A stretch of 64,000 bases of DNA from Sclerodactyla briareus (GCA_026419785.1 JAODTK010001555.1:186001-250000); one strand, 5' to 3'; positions 50,830-62,360 are shown, counted from the first letter of the stretch. The notes: generated from the sequence alone by a model not told the origin. Numbers and translations: made by a program.

Positions 50830-51760
50830 ATCTCGACGAGGGTAGCTTATATGAAGTGGCTCAGCAAACTTTGCATGACACTTTCACAGTTCCCCCATAT
50901 GAGGCCAGCCAGTTGCCTGAAGCATTGGTCATGTGGCCTCATTTTATGTCGCTCCCTCTTATCAGTCTGTTGTTGTCTCCTCACTTTGTGCCTGCCTTGA
51001 TTCTCTCACGTATAACTTTCGCGCCAGCTGCTACTGGTTGTTTACAATATCCTCCCAATTTTCTGGATTGATATCGGTGAGCTTCGGTCTCTCTTGACGA
51101 CGTTCCTTGTGCGTAAGCGGGGGGGGCCTGGTGGGTGGCGACCAATCCCCAGGTAATCGAACATGATGTCTTTGGGAATACCCCATTTGCTATGCGATGT
51201 ACCTGGCTGATCCAACGAAGTCTGCGTTCGCAGAGATAATGCGCATGTTGGGTGGTCTGCTTTTCAAGAAAAGAAAGGCCGTTGTAGATAATGATATCTC
51301 AGTATCACCTGCTAGGTGATACGGATGATACGACGTAACAACCTATATTCGTAGTGGAAAATCTCCGGGCGGATTGTTTGTCTGACATGAGGGGTTCAAG
51401 ATTCGTTTCCGGAACAGAGAACGCAGGCTTGGTAGATACGGAGTCTCCATTAAAAGTCAGTTGGGCATGTTCCCACACTCTCCCGTTATGTCACCGTTGG
51501 CAATTCGTTTGCCAGTTTCTGAACGAAGGGTCGAATAGTTGGTGATAGTAGATCGCAGCTAGGTTAGTTCCTGTCAACTCTTCTTTGTTGATGGTAATTG
51601 ATGATATTGGATCTTTCATCTCTGAAAGCACAATGTGATCCAGCATAAGACACATTGACACGGTCAGCGAGGGGGTTTTGTTGATGTGAAGACGAGACAG
51701 TCTCAGATGTGCAAATACCGTGTCAATAGTTCTCAAGAGAGAAAAATAATAGATGTAAGT
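50830..51760 (-). mobile_element. RTE-like LINE reverse-transcriptase C-terminal fragment
   Basis: Minus strand in order: TVFAHLRLSRLHINKTPSL, SSITINKEEL, a worn helix block, then RIYQACVL (about 51420-51440), IRPEIFHYE, LLRRIIRIT (51319-51340), CERRLRWISQVHRIANGVFPK (51185-51240) and INPENWEDIVNN (about 51065-51075). This is the well-known ..KLxVYxACVLSxLLYGSETW..LxxFHxRCLRRILxI..RRLRWxGHVxRMxDxRxPK..NWE.. ending of RTE-type elements. It belongs to a different family from its neighbour at 49.3-50.3 kb. 5'-truncated, with several frame changes. Confidence 0.75.
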
Positions 51761-52514
51761 TCAGTAATGTAAAGAATAGTGAACCGCAGACGATCTTCAA
51801 GCATGGTCTCGATAAGCGTTTTGAAATTTATCAAGTGGAGGCTTTACCCACCCCCGCCTTCCTCAGACCACTTGCTCCCCACGCGTTATGATATTTCATG
51901 TCCAATCGAACGTAGTCTTCAACGACAGTGCATAATCGATATTGCAAGATTCAAGTGCTTTAATATTTGTGTATTAAGAACATAGCTCAGCATTAAGATC
52001 TACATGAGTAAGAATTTGTGCGAGCAACCTTGAACTTATCCAACAAGTACTATTTATTATAATTCGAGATTGGCCCATATCGATTTTTTTTTTTATATAA
52101 TGCTCTTCAATGTTATTGAATAAATCCCTTCATCATCATCAGAGGCCTTGAGCGGAATTGGAGGATAATCGTATTCTTCCTTGCGGGATTTGTTTATATG
52201 AAGCAGGTGGGTGAGGATATGAGAATACCCACGGGTTATCAGTGATTGGTCTGTTCTTGATCATTATATTCTTTAGTGATGATACTACGAATTATTGTGA
52301 TTCTCTAAAATTATCAATAAGTTTGAATTTAGCTGGGATACACTTTCCAATGCATGCAATAATTATCCTATTGACAAGGGGTTTTCACCCGATTCGTCAG
52401 GACAGCTCGAGGATTAATTACGAGCCCCATTGAAACAACAAGTAAATTATAAACTCAGATTTTATGATCCGCTCAAATGTCTGATGTATTGAAACTTTTA
52501 TCGCTATAAAATAT
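51761..52514. other. no recognisable feature
   Basis: AT-rich, with a poly(T) run near 52086-52095. Confidence 0.5.
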
Positions 52515-52660
52515 ATGGCTTCCATTATCATCGAACAACCTTTCACGAAAGCTTGTATTGGTACTGGTGAACATGCTGCCATGATACAATTCCAATTGAT
52601 AGTTCCTGTTTTTCAAACCTTTCCCGAAAGCTGTATGGACTGTGAACATTCTTACATGAT
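52515..52660 (-). repeat. two-copy ~75-bp tandem duplication with an open frame
   Basis: On the minus strand the frame repeats MFT..T.F...L: MFTVHTAFGKGLKNRNYQ followed 25 residues later by MFTSTNTSFRERLFDDNG. At DNA level the first ~35 bases of the two units are about 80% alike. The frame (52473-52745) is open across both units. Origin unknown; it ends near the left edge of the Gypsy array. Confidence 0.45.
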
Positions 52661-52754
52661 CCAACTTCCTGATATGTTCCTTTTTTTTCGGGTCATTTTC
52701 GGACTCACAGGTACTTTTGATCAAATGTCCGTGATTCGGTTCCATGTGAGGCTG

Positions 52755-52805
52755 TCATGCTTGAAGTCGCGCTGGACATTGTTGTTGTCCGTAGTTTTGG
52801 GGAGA
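52755..52805 (+). mobile_element. 3' end of a preceding Gmr1-like internal region with polypurine tract
   Basis: CATGCTTGAAGTCGCGC.TGGACATTG..GTAGTTTTGGGGAGA matches the sequence just before the second LTR (59316-59373). That is the last ~50 bp of internal region and the purine-rich GGGGAGA primer site for plus-strand synthesis. Its presence before the first LTR shows that this LTR once closed another copy. The match fades left of about 52755. Fossil. Confidence 0.65.
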
Positions 52806-54327
52806 TGTAATTTTATTCTTTGTTTGAAATGTTGGATGGTCATTATTATCTATCATAGTTGCCTGGCGCGGGTCATACAGTGGGTGCCATTCTAGGATGT
52901 TCGTTGAGATTGCGTAACTTCATGAATTTGTACTGGTGGATGCGGATAGGATTTATATCAAAACAACGGGATTAATTTGCCTATGCTCGTAGCGCTTTGT
53001 TATTTTTCCATGCCATAGGCGATCATGAGTTTTCTTGGGTTTGAGATTTGCGCTGTGGGTTGAGTCTTCACCCTTTGCCTGGAGAGACACATAGTCTAGA
53101 TAGTCCTATTTGTTATGGAGATATATATGTTATCCTAGGGAGACCATCCCGGGAGGTACGACACTTTCGTGTGGGGCAATATTTGGTCTAGTGGATTGTG
53201 TAAGAGGCCGTGGTGTACCCGTGTTTTATCCCATGCTTTCGTGTGTTCCGACCAAAACTTTGGTCGAGTTTAGGGCGTTTGTCACTGATTTCTGAGTGGC
53301 CTTAAAATTAGTTGTATATTTTTGTATTTTCCCTTAGTTTGGGGATTGATTCAGGTTGAGTTGTAATTAGGGACAATTATATGGTAAGACTTTCGTGGGT
53401 GTACGAGGGTTGGGCTAGAGCCAGTTTGAAGGGGTTTTTATCTGTATGTTGTATTTCGTACGTTTTGTAAAGGAGGGCCGAGGAATAACCCCTCCCCTTG
53501 AGTCACGAGAGTCTGTAAAGGCCTCATGTTACGCTATTGCAGTGGGGTGGGGGGGTGTAGCATGTTTTGGTTAGTTTTCGAAATGGGCGAATCGGTTGGG
53601 TTTCCATGTCTTGGGGTTGAATAGCATGCCCCTAGTGTTTACCCTTTCCGACCGAGTTCAGAATTGTTAGTATTGAGGTGTATTTATTATTAGATTGATT
53701 GACTGGATTCGGTATTTTTTGGTATATCCACAGTACACCATTCCTATGGGGTCTTACCGAACCCACAAGTCACTATTATTATATGGGGGACCCTTTTTGG
53801 CGAGTACTAGAACGCCATTGCATCCGTTTATCTGGGGGTGCTTCAACTCTGTTATCTGGGGGTGCTTCAACTCTTATCTGGGGATACCTAGAGGTTCCCA
53901 GAGGCCGGAGTGATGGATACATCTTTTGTTATCGCGAAACATCTTCTGTTTCAATCCTGTGAACACTTCTGTGACCTGTTGAACATCTTTTGGTTGACCT
54001 GTGAATATCTTTGTCCGATTATTGATCGTCGAGTTTACTTGAGACGACATTGGTTATTAGAAGGGGACGTACTATTTATGGTTCCGTTGCTTTTAACATG
54101 TATACGTTTAGAGTAAAAGTTACCTTATTAGAGTCGTTTAGGGTCAAGTTACCCATTAGAGTACATATGAGGTATGTTGAAAACGAGAACACTCCGGAGT
54201 GATTACGTTTCAGATTAATTATTTAATAGATTGTCAAATTTTAGACGATCTCACTTCGTGTAGTTTTTTTTTCCTATGGAGGTTGGATAGGACCGGGGAG
54301 GGCTTTGATTTACTCAGCTAATATACA
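52806..54327 (+). mobile_element. LTR 1 of Gmr1-like Ty3/Gypsy array
   Basis: About 1.52 kb, bounded by TGTA..TACA ends: the left end follows a polypurine tract and the right end precedes a tRNA-Pro-like primer-binding site. It matches 59374-60930 along its whole length. It contains short tandem repeats near 53826-53883 (TTATCTGGGGGTGCTTCAAC units) and 53930-54030 (GACCTGTGAACATCTTTTGT-like units). Differences from the other LTR are mostly single-base length changes with few substitutions. That suggests a young pair, a noisy assembly, or both. Confidence 0.8.
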
Positions 54328-54345
54328 TGGGGGCCTTGTCGGAAC
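54328..54345 (+). promoter_or_regulatory. primer-binding site, tRNA-Pro type (copy 1)
   Basis: TGGGGGCCTTGTCGGAA sits directly after the LTR end. With the copy-2 version (TGGGGG..CTTGTCCGGGA) it resembles the complement of the tRNA-Pro 3' end that mammalian gammaretroviruses use (TGGGGGCTCGTCCGGGAT). Assignment of the priming tRNA is inference. Confidence 0.6.
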
Positions 54346-54699
54346 TCTTTCTAAGTCATATAGGACAGTAAACTCACGAACTGATATTGTATTTAAGTGC
54401 ATATTTGGGAATTTGGTCGGTGGTAGTAATTTTAGGGTGATTTGGTTTAGTTTTTCATATAGGTATAGGCTTGGCTCTCACAAAGTTGGATACGGCGCCG
54501 TCTTCGGTCCTGTTTGTTCGTGGTTAAATTTGTTTTTCTACCCCCTCTCCTTCCTGCTGTTAGGCCAGGGTTAGTGGTCCTCCAACAGTAAATGGATTTA
54601 AATATTTAATTGCTGCTGGTGTTAAATTGGGCTGAAAGGCGATGAATTGGCGCGAATTTGTGGAAAGGAGCGCGCAGACAGGATCAGAGAAGCCGCCTG

Positions 54700-55545
54700 G
54701 TTAGAGAGCGGTTGGAATGATAGGCGTAACAGGGTGGAAGAAAGGGAACAGGAGAGTGCTTATGGCAGAATTACAATTAAAGAATAAGAGCAAAAATTGC
54801 GACAAGCAAGTTTACGGCGCAGGCACAAAACCCTGTAACCTGAAGGCGCGCGGATATTATCGTCGAGAGGTACAAACCATTGAAGTTACCTCGTCCTTCG
54901 TAGAGGGAACGGATAACATGGATGCATTTTTAAAGCGATTCGAGCGGTTTGCTACCATGCAATGCTGGGCCTTGGAAACTGGGCTGTGAATCTTAGTACG
55001 TTGCTTACTGGAAAGGGCTTGCTTAACGTATTTGGGTTGCCTATTCAGAAGCGAATGATTACAACAAATTTGAAAGTGGCGCTTTTGAAGAGGTACGAGC
55101 TAAGCGAGGAAGGGTTTCGTAACAATTCGCCACGTAAGCCATAACAGCACGAACTGCAACGCAATATGCCGCTCGTATGAAGAAATACTTAGATAGGTGG
55201 ATTCAAATGTCTAAAACGGAAGAATGTCGACCGCTATTTGTGACTGTTATTGCGCTATCAATTCACTCATAGTTGCCCGAACGAAATGGCGTTATACATA
55301 CGAGAACGATCGCCGACAATATCGGGGACTTGTGCACAACTCGCTGATCGGTATTTAGAAGCGCACAGCGGTTTGGTACGCGTAACTACTAGAAGTACGA
55401 CGGTGGCCAGGGGACCAATAGGGAAACTCCGACTACACTGGTGACCGGCTCCGCGTACAGTCTAATAGGGGAGATGGTAGAAAACGTGGGGTAACTTGTT
55501 ATACCTGTGGTATTGGGGCATTGTGTAGCACGTGAGTGTCCTAAA
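54700..55545 (+). pseudogene. gag region with CCHC zinc knuckle (copy 1)
   Basis: Retrotransposon gag. DNMDAFLKRFERFA (about 54918-54960) is the typical start of a Gypsy capsid region. ALLKRYELSEEGFR (about 55080-55120) and YIRERSP..LADRYLEAH (about 55295-55370) fit the retrotrans_gag domain, and CYTCG near 55500 begins a nucleic-acid-binding zinc knuckle. The order matches other Gypsy gags. Fossil, broken in several places. Confidence 0.7.
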
Positions 55546-55789
55546 CGAAAAATTCTAGCCTCGATGATAGAAGTTTGGGATAGGAACAGGGATTGCGTCC
55601 ACAGTTGAAGGCCTAACGAGAAACTGGGGAAGGTGCAACATCCGATAGCACATGACGTAATGGGGTTCATGAATACTGACCTCAAAGAATTGCAATGGTA
55701 GCTCGTGAATTGGGATCTTTTAAGTTTGGACGATGGTTGGGAAATTCATTTCACCGGGGGGCGTCATGTCTAGAGGCTCAATGATCCAC

Positions 55790-55960
55790 TATTGCCCGTA
55801 TAGGACGGGTAAAGTTGGGAGGCATATTGTTAATTTGCTCAGAGATACAGGTGCAAATGCGCGTTTGTTGACGCGAAATTCGTACTCCCATCCCAATACA
55901 CTGGGGAAACTAAGGTTTGCTTATTCATGTATCTCTCTATATTCGACTACCCTAAGGTGG
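55790..55960 (+). pseudogene. aspartic protease region (copy 1)
   Basis: IVNLLRDTGANARLL carries the DTGA active-site motif of retroviral-type aspartic proteases, about 300 bp after the zinc knuckle, as expected for gag-pol. Fossil. Confidence 0.65.
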
Positions 55961-56469
55961 AACCGATGTGGATACGCATACTACCAAGGTAAAGTCAAGG
56001 CTTTTGCATGAAAACGCCATTTGTGACTTGCCTGGGAACAGTATCCCCGTTGGGTGAATGGCCCCTTCCCTGCATTCTGACAACATCAGACAAGTCAAAG
56101 GGAATTGTAAGGAAAGCAAAGTGATGCCAGGCGAAACGGGGGATGCCGACTTCAACGCTGCAGGTAGAAACCGCGTGGAAAAAACGCGCGAAAGGTCAAC
56201 CGTAAGCCATTGAGCGTGGTCAAATCAGATGGTTTTTGATTGTGACTTCACAGATTTAAGCGGAAAACAGGCACAGGATAAGAGTCTAGAAAAATCAGGC
56301 AATTACTATAAAGTAGGAAAAAAATTTTTGGGGGCCCCCCCCTCTTAAATCCCCCCCCCCTCTGTTGGGAAAACGGTAGACACCTAAATATGTAATGGAG
56401 ATAACATATCTACCGCCATTTCAGGCTCCAAACGTATAGTATGGCAGACCTAATGCAAATCGTCGTCCC

Positions 56470-57480
56470 GTTGGACTTGCGGTGGGCAAATTCTGCGCGT
56501 CGCTCATGAATCTATGCCTTGGAGGACACCCAGTGCATAAACTTACTACCGATAAAATCCTAACTAACTCTATTGGCCAGGAATATGCGCGCGTGAAACG
56601 CTATGCCAGTCGTGCGATATCTGCCAGCGGACCACTGCGAAAGGGAGACTTACTAACGTTCCCCTTGGCGAAATGCCTCTAATCGGTAACACCCTTTTAT
56701 ATGTGGCTGTCGATCTCGTAGGACATATCACATCCTATGACCGACAGGGTCACCGCTATATTCTTGTGCTAGTCGATTATGCGACGAGCTACCCAAAAGC
56801 TGTCCCCCTAAAACAATTGACACAGAGGTCGTTGCAGAGGAACTGTTGGGCATCGCAGTAGTTGGGCAATACCGCGGCGAGGTGTTTACTGATCGGGTTC
56901 CAGTTCGTTTTTCGAACCATGAAGAGATCATCGGTTATTATCAATTCGCCCCCTCACCACAACGCCATACCACGCTATGTGTAACGGTCTAAGTAGATAG
57001 TTAACGGAACCTCCCAATCCATGTTGAAAAGAATGTGCGAAGACAGCCGCGTGACTGGGACCGATATATCAACCCACTACTGGTTTGCGTATCGCGACAA
57101 CTCATCCCAGTAAACCGTTTCTCTCCATTTGAAATTGTTACTCGGCGCCCAGTGCGGGGTCCTATTGATGATTTAGGCGGAGTTGTGGTCGGTAAATGTC
57201 TGAAGCCGAAACGAAAACACGTACCAGTATGTGCTCGATCTGCAGAGTAAGTTAGAGACGACCTGCGAGTTAGCGAAAGCGGCGGCTGCATGACGCTAAG
57301 CGCACAAACCAAGTTGCACACAACACATGGCAAAAACATAGTTTCAAGGTAGGCGACGAAGTTTTGTTGCTACCCCCTACCGAGGCGATGCCAATACATT
57401 GTTAATGCAATGGCAAGGGCCATTCAAAATAACGGAGAAACTCAATCGAATGAATACGCGTAGACTTTGCACTGACAGCG
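56470..57480 (+). pseudogene. integrase region (copy 1), upstream of reverse transcriptase
   Basis: Domains in order: the HHCC-type start (GGHPVHKLTTDKI, about 56525), a KRYASR..LRKGDLLTFPL link, and the catalytic core (VAVDLVG about 56705; HRYILVLVDYATSYPKAVPLK about 56750-56815). Then come QPRDWDRYINPLL and FSPFEIVTRRPVRGPIDDL (about 57040-57170) and a GPY/F-like end (LLMQWQGPFKITEKL, about 57400-57445). This is a Gypsy-type integrase, but it lies before the reverse transcriptase, the hallmark of Gmr1 elements. Fossil. Confidence 0.85.
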
Positions 57481-57639
57481 AACGTACCATGCAAACATGC
57501 TCAAAATGTATTATAGAAGGGACGCGCTTGATAAGCCATCAACTGATTTACCTGTTCACCGGGGCCTTTGGCGAGGTGGCGCTGCGTTGCTTGAACCGCG
57601 CAGGATAACCAGTCAGACCAGCGGTGATTTGTGAGCTAT

Positions 57640-58480
57640 CCATTTTCCCTATTCTACAAAGATGGGATAGAGTTAGTCCATACTAACCCTGAACTTGACG
57701 AGTCGCAAAGTAAACAGTTCAGAGAATAATTGGCAGTTTTGGACGTCCTCAACGATTACCTGGAAGGAAACGAACTTGGGTAAGCCACTAAAGGTCATTG
57801 ATGAGTCCCGATTCGTTGTAAACCCTACAATATCCCTCATGCACTCGTGAAGAAGGTTGAAGGGATATCCAAACCATGAGATACTTAGGTTGTGAAGCGT
57901 TGTGAGAGTGACTATGCATTTCCTAGTGGCCTGCGCAAAACCAGATGGTTCAATTCGAAGTTTGCGTGGACATGCGTGCTCTTGAATCAAATAACTGGGA
58001 TAGATGCAAGCCAATCCCTGATCAGCAAGAGATTTTTGCAGCCTTGTCCCATGACATGTATTTCACGAAACTTGGACTTGAGCAAGGGATACTGGCAAAT
58101 TCTTCTTGATGAAGATTCGAAGAAGTATGCTACTTTCATTACCCATGGAGGTTGTATAGGGTTTGAGGCAATGCCGTGTGGCCTTGGTGAATTCGGCGGC
58201 ATCATCAGTAGGAGATTATGCCTTATATTGTTGAGAGGTTTGAAGGGGGTACACAACTATACATTGACATATCCTTATCACTCGCAGACCTGGCAGCACA
58301 TGGCGAGCTCGTTGAATGTTCAAACGACTTCGGCGCAAATTCTTACAGCACGACCTTCCAAGTGTCACATAGGTTTTAAGAGGTACAATTTTTGGGTCAC
58401 GTAGTGGGGAAGGGTCTCGTGAAACCCTCCCCCGACAACTCGAGGCAATCATAAATGCAGACAGGCCCTGTGACAGAAGG
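57640..58480 (+). pseudogene. reverse transcriptase region (copy 1)
   Basis: NPELDESQSKQFRE (about 57690) is the link that precedes Gypsy polymerases. KPYNIPHALVKKVEG and PAQNQMVQFEVCVDMRAL resemble the fingers. LDLSKGYWQILLDEDSKKYA (about 58070-58130) and EAMPCGL are the palm motifs, and PSKCHIGFKRYNF (about 58350-58395) the thumb side. This is a Ty3/Gypsy-class polymerase sited downstream of integrase. Fossil with multiple breaks. Confidence 0.85.
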
Positions 58481-58589
58481 ATTGTTTTTTTTTTTTTGAG
58501 GTCATTTCTGGGGTTGGTAGGTTACTACCGAAATTTCTTTCCGCGCTTTTGCGCGATTGCATGCCTTTAACTGATTTGTTTGAAAAATG

Positions 58590-59045
58590 AGCACCTAATA
58601 ACCTAGTTTTGGTGGCGGCACGTCAAGAACTCGCGTCACTCGCTCAAGAAAGCTTGCTGAAGTTCCCTATCCTGCCACCTCCCAATCTCGAAAAGGAGTT
58701 TTTCTACGTAGTGACGCTCTGATCCGGGCTTAAGGCGCTGTTTTGCGACAAGAGGACTCTGGCGAAACCTTTTCCTGTAGCTTACGCTAGCAAGAAACTG
58801 ACCAAGGCCCAGAGAGGATATTCAGTCATTGAGAAATGAGGCTATGGGCCATCATATGGGCGATACAAAATTTTGAAACTTTCTTGGCTGGTACGGAATT
58901 TCGAATTCAAACAGACCATCAGCCTTTAGCGTGTTTGAAGAGGCCAAATCGCTAATGGTCGGTGTTGAATGGGCTCTTAGCCTACAGCCATAAATTTCGG
59001 TCTGAAGTCATTAAGGGTAGGGACCATGTAGGGGCTTTACTTCTT
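58590..59045 (+). pseudogene. RNase H region (copy 1), end of pol
   Basis: PFPVAYASKKLTKAQRGYSVIEK (in two halves around 58765-58835) and FEFKQT, later VIKGRDHVGALLLE ending near 59043, match the Gypsy RNase H and its usual pol terminus (..VIKGxDNVGADxLSR). Fossil. Confidence 0.75.
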
Positions 59046-59373
59046 GAGTGAGTAACGTGCAAGGCGTAAGTTGATAGAGTGGTGTATTAACAAACCTATA
59101 GGCCAACAAGGGTTGGCGTTGTGTATCAATTTTAGGTTGTTTTGTGTGTATTTTGAAGTGTTGGCAAGTCTCAACACTGATTTTTGGAGAAGTGGGAGGT
59201 TTTTTGTGTATGAGCATGCAGCATATTGATTAGTATAGGAGTTGACCGTACGTAATCGTTTATTTGCGTATGAGTTCGAAAATAGGGGTATTTTTTTCAT
59301 GGCGGGGAGGTAATTGTCCATGCTTGATTCGCGCATGGACATTGTTTGTTCTGCCGTAGTTTTGGGGAGCAAG
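59046..59373 (+). mobile_element. 3' noncoding end and polypurine tract (copy 1)
   Basis: About 330 bp between the end of pol and LTR 2, closing with TTTTGGGGAGCAAG. No coding signal is seen. Confidence 0.6.
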
Positions 59374-60930
59374 TGTATTTTATTCTTTGTTTGAAATGTG
59401 TTGATGGCTCATTATTATCCACCCCCCATAGTTGCTGTGCGCGGGTCATACAGTGGGTGACTTTCTAGTGTGTTCTTTGAGATTGCGTAAACTTTCATGA
59501 CTTTGTAGGTGGTGCGCGAATAGGATTTATATCAAACAAACGGGATTATTTGCATATTCTCACGTAACGCTCGATTTTTAACTGCCATAGGCGAAAGCAT
59601 GAGTTTTCTTGGTTTTGAGATTGGCGCTGTTGGAGGTACTACTTCACCCTTTGCCTGGAGAGACAGCATAGCTAGATAGCCTATTTGTTATGGCGATATA
59701 TATTTTTATCCTAGGGAGACCAGCCAGGGATGCACGATAATTTCTCGTGTGGTGGCAAGATTGGTCTAGTGATTTGTTGTTGAGGCCGGTGTGCCCGTTT
59801 TTATCCCATGCGTTTCGTGTGTGCTACTGACTGTATGGACGGCGGCAGACCAAACGTTGGTCGAGTTTGGGCGTTGTCACTGGATTCTGAGTGAGTAAAT
59901 TTGTATATTTTTGTATTTTCACTTAGGTTGTGGGGATGATATTCAGGTTGAGTTTTAATTAAGGCAATTATATGGTAAGACATTTCTTGTGTATCGAGGG
60001 TTAGTGCTAAGCCAGTGAAGGGTTTTATCTGTAGGTTGTAGATTCGTCCGTTTTGTAGGAGGGCCAGGATTACCCCCTCCCCTTGAGTCACGAGATTTCT
60101 GTAAAGGGCCTCATTGTTGAGCTATTTGCATTGGGGGGGGGGTGTAGATGGTTTGGTTAGTTTTAGAATTGGCGAATCGGTTGGGTTTCATGTCCTGGGG
60201 TTTGAATAGCATGCCCCTATTGTTTACCCTTTCCGACCGATTCAGAATGTTTAAGTATTGAGTGTATTTATTATTAGATTGATTGACTGGTGATTCGTAT
60301 TTTTGGTAATCCACAGTACACCATTCTACTGGGGCATACCGAACCCTACACGTCAACTGTTATATGGGGGACCCATTTTTGGCGAGTACTAGAAGCGCCA
60401 TTTGCAATCCGTTTAATTCTGGGTGCTTCACTCTGTTATCTGGGGGTGCTTCCAACTCTGTCATCAGGGGGATACCTAGAGGTCCAGATGCAGGAGTGAT
60501 GGGATACATCTTTTGTTTATCTGCCGACCATCTTCTGTTGATCGGTGACATCTTCTGTTACCTTTGAACATCCTTTGTTGACCTGTGAATATCTTTTGTC
60601 GATTATTGATCAGTCGAGTTTTAATTGATACGAAGTGGTATAAGAAGGGGACGTATATTTATGAGTTCCGTGGCTTTTAACATTGTATACGTTTAGTTTA
60701 GAGTAAAAGTTACCTAGTAGAGTCGTTTAGGGTAAAAAAGTACCAATTAGAGACAGATAGGGTATGTTTGTATGTAAGCAAGAACCCTCCGGAGTACGTG
60801 AGTACGATTCAGATAATTTTTTAATAGATTGTCAAATTTTATACGATTAACTTCGTGTAGTTTTTATGTACTATGGAGGTTGTTATAGGACCGGGGAGGG
60901 CTTTGATTTTCTTCAATGCTAATATGACAA
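59374..60930 (+). mobile_element. LTR 2 of Gmr1-like array
   Basis: About 1.56 kb, TGTA..ACA ended, matching LTR 1 along its length including the same internal short tandem repeats (60415-60475 and 60530-60610). It is shared: 3' LTR of copy 1 and 5' LTR of copy 2. Confidence 0.8.
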
Positions 60931-60952
60931 TGGGGGGGGGCTTGTCCGGGAG
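60931..60952 (+). promoter_or_regulatory. primer-binding site, tRNA-Pro type (copy 2)
   Basis: A G-run followed by CTTGTCCGGGA directly after LTR 2, the better conserved of the two sites. Confidence 0.6.
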
Positions 60953-61299
60953 GAAAAAACCTTTTCTAAGTAAATAGGACAGTAAACTCACGAACTGATA
61001 ATTTAATTTAAGTGCATATTTGGAATTTGGTCGGTGGTGGTGGTAGTAATGTAGGGCGTGGATTTGGATTTGGGTTTTTTGTTATTCATATAGGTATAGG
61101 GCTGGACTCTTCACAAAGTTGGATACGGCCGCCGTCTGTCGGTCCAGTCCAGTTTGTTCTGTGGTGGTAAATTGTTTTTCTACCCCCTCTCCTTCCTGCG
61201 TTAGGCTAGGGTGGTGTCTCCAACAGTAATGAGAATTCAAATAGTTTTAATTGCTTGATGGTGGTAAAATTGGGCTTGTCTTGAAAGGCCGATGATTGC

Positions 61300-62360
61300 G
61301 CGAAATTTGTGGATAAGAGGACGCGCGCAAGAACAGGATGCAAGGAGTGAAGCACCTTGGTTTAGAAGAGTCGGTTGGAAGATAGGCGTTAAACAGGGGG
61401 TGGAAGAAACGGGAACAGGAGAGGGGAGGGCTTATTGGCAGAATCAGAGAAGAATTACAATTAAGATAGAAGCGCAAACAATTGCGACAAGCAGATAGTA
61501 AGTAACGGCGCAGGCACCAAAAACCCTGTACATGAAGGCCTGCGGCGCGGGATATTAGCGTCGAGAGGTACAAAAACCATTGAAGTTCCGTCCTTCGTAG
61601 AGGGAACGGATAACATGGATGCATTTTTAACGCGATTCGAGCGGTTTGCTACCATGGGTCAACCATGCAAGGTGGGCCTTGGGCCTCTTGGAGAACTGGG
61701 CTGTGAATCTAGTACGTTGATTACGGGGGGAAAGAAGGGCTCTGCTAACGATAGGGTTGACGTGATTTGATCAGAACGCGAATAATGATTACAACCAATG
61801 AAAGTGGCGCTTTTGAAGAGGTCGGTACGAGACTAAGCGAGGAAGGGTTTTTCGTAACAAATTCGCAACAGTAAGCCAGCAGAATACAGCCACGAAACTG
61901 CCCCAACGCAATATGCCGCTCGTATGAAGAAATACTTAATAGGTGATTCAAAGATTCAAAATGTCACAAAACGCAAAGATAATGTCGACGCTATTGTGTG
62001 ACTTGTTATTGCGCGATCAATCACTCATAGTTGCCCGAAAGAAGGAAAGGCGGTTATAACATAAGAGAAACATCTCCGACAAATATCGGGGGGGGACTGG
62101 GAGGGACTTGGCAAAACTCGCTGATCGGTATTTAGAAGCGCACAGCGGTTGTGTACGCGTACTAATAAGAAGACGGACAGGGTGGCCAGGGGACCAATAG
62201 GAGAAACGCCTTACTAAACACTGGTGACGCACCGCGTACAGTCTAATAGGGGAATTGATGGTTAGGCAAGAAGATGGTAGAAACGTGGGGTGGGTGGTAA
62301 CTGGTTTTATAACTGTGTTTGTGGGGCATGTGGACGTGAGTGTCCTAAACGAAAAATTAG
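61300..62360 (+). pseudogene. gag region with zinc knuckle (copy 2)
   Basis: DNMDAFLTRFERFA (about 61610-61655) and the CVCGA..GREC knuckle (about 62310-62345) occupy the same relative places as in copy 1. The stretch before and between them aligns with 54.66-55.55 kb. Fossil. Confidence 0.65.

Noticed and set aside
58590-59045. Reading the RNase H block as a separate retrovirus-like insertion
   Set aside because: It follows the polymerase at the normal distance and ends before LTR 2, so it belongs to the same element.
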